A DNA stretch of 36,279 bases from Amycolatopsis rhizosphaerae. Lineage in GTDB: Bacteria; Actinomycetota; Actinomycetes; Mycobacteriales; Pseudonocardiaceae. This document shows positions 23,650-30,700 of this stretch, in pieces (position 1 is the first letter of the stretch; every line of letters starts with the position of its first letter). The stretch is from positions 1-36,279 of the forward strand of contig NZ_VJWX01000013.1 of NCBI RefSeq assembly GCF_007713715.1. The letters are read 5' to 3'. The translations under genes were made by a program, and so were the position numbers. Under the pieces are notes generated by a model, which saw nothing but the letters and a program-made list of their open reading frames with translations, did no database searches and was not told where the DNA came from.

Positions 23650-24777
23650 TCACGACGGGCTCAGCGCTTGCAGGAGGTCCTCCAGCAGGTCCTCCGGGTC
23701 CTCGATGCCGACGGACAACCGCACGAGGTCGTCGGTGATCCCCAGCCGCAGCCGCACGTCCGGCGGTATGGGCCGGTGGGTCGTCGTCGCCGGGCACTGA
23801 GCGAGCGAGCGCACACCACCGAGACTCACGGCGTCGGCGAAGTAGCGGCTGCGGCGCAACAGCCCCGCCACGTCCGCGCGGTAACGGAACGCGACGACCG
23901 AGCCGAACCCGCTCATCTGACGTGCGGCCACCTCGTGCCCGGGGTGGCCGGGCAGGCCTGGGTAGCGCACCTCGGCGACGTGCGGTGACTCCCGCAGCGC
24001 CGACGCGAGCTTGCCCGCGGTCTCGACCTGCCGGGCGGTCCGCAACGAGAGCGTCTTCAGTCCGCGATGGACCAGGAAACTGTCGAACGGGCTCGGCACG
24101 CTGCCGGTCGTCGTGCGATGCGTGGTGAACAGGTCGTGCAGGTCGGCGCGGTCGTGCACGAGCGCGCCGCCGAGCACGTCGAGGTGCCCGGCGACGGACT
24201 TCGTGGTGCTGCAGAGCGTTACGTCCGCACCCCATCGCAGCGGCTGCTGGAGCGCAGGCCCGGCGAGCGTGTTGTCGACCAGCACCAGGCAACCCCTCGC
24301 GTGGGCGCGGCGGCACACCTCGGCGAGGTCGGCGACCTTGAGCATCGGGTTCGTCGGCGTCTCGACCCACACCAGCGCCTCCGCCGCCCACGGGTCGGCG
24401 AAGGCATCGGCGACCGCGGCGGGATCGGCGAGGTCGACCGGCCGCACGTCCAGACGGGAGGATGTGAGCAGGGCGTACGTGCCGCCGTAGACGTCGTCGG
24501 AGACGATGACCCGCCCCGCGCCTGCCAAGGTCGCCAGTGCGGTGGCGCCCGCGGCCTGCCCTGAAGCGAACACCGTGGCGAACCGGACGTCCTCCAGCGC
24601 CGCCAGCGCTCTCTCCAGCGCCTCCCTGGTCGGATTTTCGCCCCGCGCGTAGAAGTACGCGGGCGGATCCTGCACGCCGTGCGCATAGGTGCTCGCGAGA
24701 TGCAGGGGCGGGACGACGTCACCGGTGCCCTCGGCGAGTTCGTGGCCGGCGTGTACGAGACGGGTGTCGAACCTCAT
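23650..24777 (-). CDS. Cystathionine gamma-synthase/lyase family PLP enzyme
   Basis: The 375-residue protein is a Cys/Met-metabolism PLP enzyme. It has the YARGENPTREALE block (43-55), Tyr97 in DDVYGGTY that stacks on PLP, Asp168 in VDNT, the PLP lysine K193 in CSTTKSVAGH, and C-terminal SLGGVRSL. The cysteine that follows YG in methionine gamma-lyases is Gly99 here, so lyase specificity for methionine is less likely. The calicheamicin cluster has a member of this family (CalE6), and a role in sulfur delivery to the warhead is attractive. ATG at 24777 overlaps the methyltransferase stop as TGATG; GTG one codon earlier is equally placed. Confidence 0.85.
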   Translation of the reverse strand: MRFDTRLVHAGHELAEGTGDVVPPLHLASTYAHGVQDPPAYFYARGENPTREALERALAALEDVRFATVFASGQAAGATALATLAGAGRVIVSDDVYGGTYALLTSSRLDVRPVDLADPAAVADAFADPWAAEALVWVETPTNPMLKVADLAEVCRRAHARGCLVLVDNTLAGPALQQPLRWGADVTLCSTTKSVAGHLDVLGGALVHDRADLHDLFTTHRTTTGSVPSPFDSFLVHRGLKTLSLRTARQVETAGKLASALRESPHVAEVRYPGLPGHPGHEVAARQMSGFGSVVAFRYRADVAGLLRRSRYFADAVSLGGVRSLAQCPATTTHRPIPPDVRLRLGITDDLVRLSVGIEDPEDLLEDLLQALSPS

Positions 24778-25613
24778 CACGCAACCGCCCGCACGCACCG
24801 GCACACCGAGGTCAGGTCCACCTCACCGGCCGGGGTGAGGCGGCGCTCGGCGGCCTCTTCGAGCGCCCGCCGCACGCCCTTCGGGACGCTGTCGGCCAGG
24901 CGCCGTAACCGGGGCGGCAGCACGTCGAGGGTGAAGCGGGCGAACGCGTCCGGCGAGTCCAGTGTGAAGCCCACGACGTGCTCGGTGACCTCTACGTCGC
25001 GGAACCCGGCCGCGGCGACGGTGTCCCGCAGCACCGCCGGGTCCGCCAGCGCGAACGGGCCAGGACCGCCGGGCGGTGGCGGGTCGAGGGCGAGGTGATC
25101 CGCTACGGTGGCGAAGCCGAGGGCGATCATCGGCACGGACGGGGGCCGGCCCCATACGGCGGCGGCCAGCACCCCGCCGGGCACAAGTGCGGCGCGCAGT
25201 GCGCGCGCCGTGGCCTCCGGGTCTCCGGTCAACGGCAGCGCCCACCGGCTGAGCACGACGTCCTGCCCACCGGGTGCGGCGTCGGCGTCCCCGACCACGA
25301 ACTCCACGCCGTCCCGTCCGGCGGCGCGGGTTCTGGCCAGCTCGATCATCGCGGGTGACAGGTCCACGCCGACCACCCGGCCGGTCGGGCCGGTCACGTC
25401 CGCGGCCGTCAGCGCCGGGTCGCCGAGCCCGGTGCCGAAGTCGAGCACGGAGTGTCCCGGCCGCACCCCGCCCATGCGGATCAGTAGTTCGGAGACTGCC
25501 GAGGCGGCACGTTCGAAGTCGGCGGACCAGCGCGACCAGCCCTCGCTGACGGCGTTCCAGACGGCGGTCTGCTCGGCCCTGATGCGGTCCAGCTCGTCGG
25601 TCGTGGGTGCCAT
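24777..25613 (-). CDS. Class I SAM-dependent methyltransferase (UbiE/ArsM-like)
   Basis: The 278-residue protein has SAM motif I VLDFGTGLGDPAL near residues 56-68, VVGVDLSPAMIELAR near 80-94 and a VVLSRWALPL strand near 119, as in UbiE/COQ5- and ArsM-like enzymes. It starts at ATG 25613 with AGGAG five bases upstream. It is flanked on the same strand by a cysteine desulfurase (32 bp upstream) and a trans-sulfuration enzyme (overlapping downstream). This sandwiched position makes an S-methylation, for example of a polysulfide terminus like the methyl trisulfide of calicheamicin, a reasonable guess. O- or N-methylation of a sugar cannot be excluded. Confidence 0.82.
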   Translation of the reverse strand: MAPTTDELDRIRAEQTAVWNAVSEGWSRWSADFERAASAVSELLIRMGGVRPGHSVLDFGTGLGDPALTAADVTGPTGRVVGVDLSPAMIELARTRAAGRDGVEFVVGDADAAPGGQDVVLSRWALPLTGDPEATARALRAALVPGGVLAAAVWGRPPSVPMIALGFATVADHLALDPPPPGGPGPFALADPAVLRDTVAAAGFRDVEVTEHVVGFTLDSPDAFARFTLDVLPPRLRRLADSVPKGVRRALEEAAERRLTPAGEVDLTSVCRCVRAVA

Positions 25614-25644
25614 GCCTTCTCCTGTTCGTGCGAGCGTCGGACGG

Positions 25645-26919
25645 TCAGAGGAACCGAGTGGCCGGGTGCTCGGTCGTCCAGAATCCGGGGCGCACGGTCC
25701 GGAGTGCCCGCGCCACCGCGTCGACGTCGTCGCGGGTGTTGTAAACGCCGAACGACAGGCGCACGGTGCCGACGAGGTCGAGGGTGTCGAGGAAGGTGCT
25801 GGCGCAGTGCACACCCGCGCGGACCGCGACATCGTGCTGGTCGAGGTGGCCGCCGACATCGTAGGGGTGGATGCCGTCGACGACGAACGACACGATGCCG
25901 CTCGGGTTCTCCTCCGGCGCACCGACCACCCGCACGCGGGGCAGGCCCGACAACCGCCGAACCGCGAACCGCACCAGATCCTCGTCATGGGCCCGCACCG
26001 CCGCCCGCCCCAGCCCGTCGACGTAGCGAAGGGCGGCGGCCAGCCCGATGGCACCCGCGACGTTCGGGGTGCCTGCTTCGAGGCGGTGCGGCACCGGCAC
26101 GTACCGGACCGGCTCGGTGGCGCTGACGCCCTTGACCGTTCCGCCGCCGACCCGGGTGGGCCGCAGGTCCGCGAGAAGGTCGCTTCTGCCGTACAGGACG
26201 CCCGTGCCCATGGGGCCGTAGATCTTGTGGGCGGAGAAGCAGTAGAAGTCGGCGTCGAGTGCCTGGACGTCGACGGGGTGGTGCGGAATCGCCTGCGCTC
26301 CGTCGACCAGTGCCGGCACGCCGTTCCCGTGGGCGTCGGCGATCAGTTCTCGCACCGGGTTGACGGTGCCGAGCACGTTGGACACGTGCGAGATCGCGAC
26401 CAGCTTCACGCGTGGCCCGAGCAGCGCGGCGAACGCCTCGCGATCCACTCGGCCCCGGCCGTCGGTGGGCGCCACCAGCAGGCGCGCCCCCGTCTCCTCG
26501 GCGAGCCTGCGCCACGGCAGCAGGTTGCTGTTGTGCTCCATGCCGGTCACCAGCACGGCGTCGCCGGGGCCGACGAGACGGCGGCCGAGCCCGTCGACCA
26601 CGAGGTTGACCGAGTCGGTGGTCCCGGCGGTGAACACGACCTCCTCCGGCTTGGCGACGTGAAGGGCCTGCGCGACGCAGGCCCGCGCCTCTTCGTAGAG
26701 ATCGGTGGAGAGACGGCCGAGCGTGTGGTAGCCACGGCCGACGTTGCTGTTGGCCGAGGAGTAGTAGCCGACGATCGCATCCAGCACCTGCCGGGGCTTG
26801 TGTGTGGTGGCGGCGTTGTCCAGGTAGGCACCGGGGCGCGTGGCGAAGATCGGGAAGTCGTCGCGCACCGACGCGGGCAGTGCCCCGCCCGCGACGTCGT
26901 GGTCCGCGATGTGCGTCAT
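25645..26919 (-). CDS. Type II cysteine desulfurase (SufS/CsdA family)
   Basis: The 424-residue protein has all family hallmarks: YLDNAATTHKP (32-42), H129 in GMEHNSN, D206 in VDGAQ, the PLP lysine K232 in FSAHKIYGPMGTGVLYG and the persulfide-forming cysteine C372 in RAGVHCAST. Such enzymes take the sulfur of cysteine and pass it on as a protein persulfide. No SufBCDU Fe-S assembly genes are near, so this copy is probably dedicated to the cluster, feeding the trans-sulfuration enzyme, the Gly-Gly carrier or a polysulfide. A strong GAGGAGG site precedes the ATG. Cysteine lyase or aminotransferase activity is the less likely alternative. Confidence 0.9.
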   Translation of the reverse strand: MTHIADHDVAGGALPASVRDDFPIFATRPGAYLDNAATTHKPRQVLDAIVGYYSSANSNVGRGYHTLGRLSTDLYEEARACVAQALHVAKPEEVVFTAGTTDSVNLVVDGLGRRLVGPGDAVLVTGMEHNSNLLPWRRLAEETGARLLVAPTDGRGRVDREAFAALLGPRVKLVAISHVSNVLGTVNPVRELIADAHGNGVPALVDGAQAIPHHPVDVQALDADFYCFSAHKIYGPMGTGVLYGRSDLLADLRPTRVGGGTVKGVSATEPVRYVPVPHRLEAGTPNVAGAIGLAAALRYVDGLGRAAVRAHDEDLVRFAVRRLSGLPRVRVVGAPEENPSGIVSFVVDGIHPYDVGGHLDQHDVAVRAGVHCASTFLDTLDLVGTVRLSFGVYNTRDDVDAVARALRTVRPGFWTTEHPATRFL

Positions 26920-26985
26920 GGAGGTTCCTCCTCGATCGGTCTCACGTGGTACCGCGCCGGGTCCGTCGGCGCCGACTCCACGCCG

Positions 26986-27276
26986 TCACCTGAAATTGAG
27001 CCGTCCCCACCTCGCCAGCATGGCCAGCGGGCCGCGCAGGCGGAGACCGAGAGGAGTCAGGCGGTACTCCCTGTCTCGCTCCACGAGACCGTTTTCGCAC
27101 AGCCGGTCGAGCTTCTCCCGAAGCAGTGCGCGGTCGAGACCCGGGACGCCGTCGAGTAACTCGTCCTCGTCGGCCGGTGCCACGAGGAGTTCCCGAACCA
27201 CCAGCACGGTCCACGGGTCACCCACCACGTCGAGGCCGGCGACCAGTGCGCAGAACTCACGATCATCGTCGGTCAT
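26986..27276 (-). CDS. Small HxlR-family winged-helix regulator
   Basis: The 96-residue protein is essentially one winged-helix domain: FCALVAGLDVVGDPWTVLVVRELL (8-31), LLREKLDRLCENGLVERD and a YRLTPLGLRL wing. It matches the DNA-binding half of the regulator at 22875-23531 but is missing the SCP2-like half. ATG at 27276 overlaps the stop of the small gene at 27273-27365 as ATGA and has AGGAG nine bases upstream. It is embedded in the PKS-to-sulfur operon, so it is co-expressed with the warhead genes and may provide feedback control. Confidence 0.78.
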   Translation of the reverse strand: MTDDDREFCALVAGLDVVGDPWTVLVVRELLVAPADEDELLDGVPGLDRALLREKLDRLCENGLVERDREYRLTPLGLRLRGPLAMLARWGRLNFR

Positions 27277-27365
27277 GGTCGTCGACTCCTCGCCGCGCGG
27301 TCGTAGACGATCGCGTCGTGGATCGGGTGCGGTTCGACCCGCGGCGGGACAAGCGGGTGGCTCAT
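27273..27365 (-). CDS. 30-residue small gene coupled to both neighbours
   Basis: A 30-codon frame starts with ATG at 27365, overlapping the thioesterase stop as ATGA, and ends in a TGA that overlaps the next ATG, again as ATGA. The peptide is Pro- and His-rich at first (MSHPLVPPRVEPHPIH) and basic at the end (RAARSRRP). Third positions are mostly G or C until the last codons, which also contain the AGGAG site of the regulator gene. The double overlap suggests real translation, either as a functional peptide or as a coupling leader. I do not recognise a family; it could be the trimmed remnant of a larger gene. Confidence 0.5.
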   Translation of the reverse strand: MSHPLVPPRVEPHPIHDAIVYDRAARSRRP

Positions 27366-27787
27366 GTCGTCGCCTTCACGCCGTAGGAGGACAGTGCCCG
27401 GGACAGTTCGTCGGGGACACGGATGGGCAGCACACCGTTCTCGGTGCGGCGCAGGCACGACACGGCCTGCTGGCCACGGGCGACAAGCCGGCCCTCGCGC
27501 CGGAACTCGTAGTCCATCTCGACGCGGTTGCCCCGCGAACCACTGAGGGTCATGCCGATCTCGATCACGTCGAGCGCGAACACTTCGGCGAAGTACTCCA
27601 TCGAGCAGGACACGGTCACCATGACCAGTTCGCCCGCGCACACGTCGTGCAGCACGCCGGGCGCGTGGTCGGCGAGGAACGCCTCCCGGCAGTGCCCCTG
27701 CCAGTGCAGGTAGTGGGCGAAGTAGACGTTGCCGACCACATTGGTCTCGTCGAACATCACCCGGTGGCGGACCACGTACTCACGCAT
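27362..27787 (-). CDS. tebC: Enediyne hotdog-fold thioesterase (E10/TebC, CalE7-like)
   Basis: The 141-residue protein is a 4-hydroxybenzoyl-CoA-thioesterase-like hotdog enzyme of the enediyne type. The diagnostic block FDETNVVGNVYFAHYLHWQG with CREAFL spans 12-37; N16, Y26 and R34 align with the Asn19, Tyr29 and Arg37 used by CalE7. It releases the polyene from the PKS acyl carrier domain; the ketone product from CalE8/CalE7-type pairs arises after decarboxylation. The ATG lies inside the last codons of pksE (8-bp overlap) and the stop overlaps the next small gene as ATGA. Length fits the family. Confidence 0.95.
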   Translation of the reverse strand: MREYVVRHRVMFDETNVVGNVYFAHYLHWQGHCREAFLADHAPGVLHDVCAGELVMVTVSCSMEYFAEVFALDVIEIGMTLSGSRGNRVEMDYEFRREGRLVARGQQAVSCLRRTENGVLPIRVPDELSRALSSYGVKATT

Positions 27788-30700
27788 GTCGCCCCCTCCC
27801 CGCGGCGATCGCGACGATCGGTTCGCCCAGTCCCGCGACCCGCGGCCTGGCCACGACCACGGCCACGCCTTCGCCGGACAACACCGCGAGGCGGTCATCG
27901 GTGACCTCGTTCACTTCCAGCGGTGCCGCTGCGCCGACTCCGAGCCGGGTCAGCGCGGTACGGCCCGCGGCGATCCGTCCGGCCGCGACCTCGACGGGTT
28001 CGTCGAGCTTGCGCGCCAGCTCGGCGATCACCTCCCCGTCGGCCCCGCTGGCGAGCGCGAGGCCGGCCGAGCCCCACGCGAGGCCGATCGGCCGGTCCGC
28101 ACGACCGAGCAGCACGTGCCCTGGTCCGTCCACGGTCACCCAGCCGTCCCGCCGGCTGCCGTCCGCTTCCGCGGCGGCTACGACCAGTTCGACCCGCTGC
28201 GCCACGTCCAGCTCGATCAGACGGCGGCTGAACAAGGGGCCGACGAGCGAGACCGGCATCGGCTCGTCCCAGCCGACCGGGCCGATCGCCCGCAGCCGCA
28301 GCCCGTCCCAGCGGGCGACCGCGTCGCCGACCGCGTTCACCACGTCCACGTCGAACACGTAGTCGTCGACGGTGTGCGAGCGCTCGACGGCGTGCACCCG
28401 CAGTACCCCGCTCGGCTGGCGCCACACGGTGAACCGGTCCGCACCGACCGGCAACGCACGCCGGTGCGGCACGCACGCGAGCAACACGTGCAGTGCCGCG
28501 TCATGCGCACCGGGATCGCCGAGCAGCAGGCGCTGGTGGTGGAAGTCGGAGAACCACCTCTCACCGGGCTCGGCCCTGACCCGGGCCCGCACCTCGAATG
28601 CCGAGAGGCTGTCGTAGGCGAGCAGGCGACGAAACCGGCCGGTGTGGAACAGCAGCGGCCCGTAGAACGGGTGCGGCCGGTCGTCGTCCGGCTCGAACCC
28701 GTCGAGGGGCACGGTCGACGCGGGCGGCGCGGCTGCTTCGTGGACCGCGGCGGTGAACCGGTCGGCGACGAAGCCGTCCGAATCGTCACGCAGGGCGACC
28801 CGAACTCCGACCCCGTCGTCGGTCAGTGCCAGGACCCGCACGGTGCGGGAGCCGCGTTCCCCGACGACGACCGGGCTGTGCAGGTTGATGTCGGCGAACG
28901 ACCAGCCGCGCCGGGAGTGGTCCGCAACCGCCTCGGCCGCCTCGGCCGCCTGGGCCATGGCCTCCAGCCCGAGCACGGCAGGCAGCACCGGCACCCCGTC
29001 GACGCGGTGTTCGTCCAGGTAGGGATCGTCGCCAAGGGACAGCGAGGCCACCGCCCCGGCCTCGACGCCCGGGACCCGCACCGGCAGATCCTCGGTGAAC
29101 CGCAATGGCTCCAGCACGTGCCCGCCCACCGCGAGCGTCGGCCCCGCAGGGAACCGGCCGGTGAGCAGGACCGTGACCGGCGCGTGCCGGTCGGTGAGCA
29201 CCCGCAGCATCGCGTCCGGTCCGGTGTCCGGGTCGATGGGGGTGATGCCGGCGGCGGCGAGGTCATCGACCACGCCCATGCGCTCCCCCATCCCGGCCCC
29301 CGCCCACAGCGACCACTCCAGGTAGAAGTACCGGCGGCCCGGCACGACGGGAGCGCGTTCCAGTTCCGTGCGCAGCCAGTCGTTGGCCACGCAGTACTCA
29401 GCCTCGCCAGGCAGGCCCCGCCTGCCGATGATCGACCCGAAGCCGACCACGAGCCGCAGCCTGGGCGCGGCATCCAGGAGCAGGCGGAGGCCCGTCACCT
29501 TCGGAGCAAGGGTCCGCCGGAGTGTCTCCGAGGTCACGGCGTCCATCCGTTGCGGTGTGTTGACCCCGGCGCCGTGCAGGAGCCCGCGGACCGGGCCCAG
29601 CACGCCGGCCGCGCTGACCGCGCGGGCCACGTCGTCCGGGTCGGTGACGTCGGCCTGGACGTAGTGCGCGGGTACCCCGAACGCGTCGAGTGCCCCGGTG
29701 ACCCGGGACGTGTCGGGCGCCGATCGGCCCAGCAGCACCAGCGTGCAACCGGTACGGCGGGCCAGCGCGGCGCCACACAGTGCGGTGATGCCGTCGGCGC
29801 CGCCGGTCACCAGGCACACGTCGCCCTCGGCGAGCGGCAGTTCGGTGTCCGGTCCCGGCCGAAGCACGTGGGTGGTGATCCGCTCGACCCCGTCCGAGGT
29901 CACCCGCAGTTCCTGGTAGCCACCGTCCACGACCAGCCGCGGGTCCAGCGTGTCCACAGTGGAATCGACGACCGTGACCGCGCAGCCGCCCAGTTCGACG
30001 GCCGCGCTCCGCCCGATGGCGGCTGCCGCCGGATGGCCGGAGTGGGCGACCAGCAACCGTTGCGGACGGGTCCTCGCGACCAGCGCCAGTACCCGCGCGA
30101 CCTCCTCCGGGGCGGTGTCCTCGAGCCAGACGGCGAGACCGCTACCGGGCAGGGCGTTGCTGTGCAGCCAGTGACCGGCCGGGGCGTCGACGGTCCACTC
30201 GCCGGGCTCGGGCACCGGGCCCACCGGCTCGGCCGGTACCCATCTGTGTTCGAAGGCGCGGACCCAGTCGGCCAGCCCAGCGGGCGGATCGGCCGGCTCC
30301 CGCGCCGCGGCGGGTGGCCGGGTCGCCAGCAACTCGGCGATGTCGGCCACCGTGGCGTCCACAACGGACAGTTCGGGTCCTGGCGGCTTGCGATCGAGCA
30401 CGCCGGCGATGGCCGCGACCACCTGCACGACCTGCAGTGAGTTCAGGTGCAGGTCGGCCAGCAGCGTGCTCTCCGCGCGGATGGCCGAGGGCGGCAGCTC
30501 CAGCGTGCGGCTCAGGTGCGCCCGCACGACCTCCAGCGGCGCGATCCCGCCGGCGTCCCGTTGGTCCGCCACGACGGGCTCGATGGGTGCGCTCGCCCGC
30601 GGCGGCACGTCCGGCTCCGGCGGCCGCGCGGCGGCCGGACCGGTCTCGCACGGGCTGGCCAGCAGCTCGATCGTGGTGCCGACGTCGAGTGGGCGCGTCA

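Noticed and set aside
22665-23738. A 357-codon plus-strand frame over the HxlR gene
   Set aside because: It is the antisense shadow of the minus-strand HxlR regulator, which has clear winged-helix motifs.
27729-30440. A 903-codon open frame on the plus strand opposite pksE
   Set aside because: It is an antisense shadow of the high-GC pksE gene; its translation is Arg/Pro/Gly/His-rich with no recognisable domain, while the minus strand has full PKS motifs.
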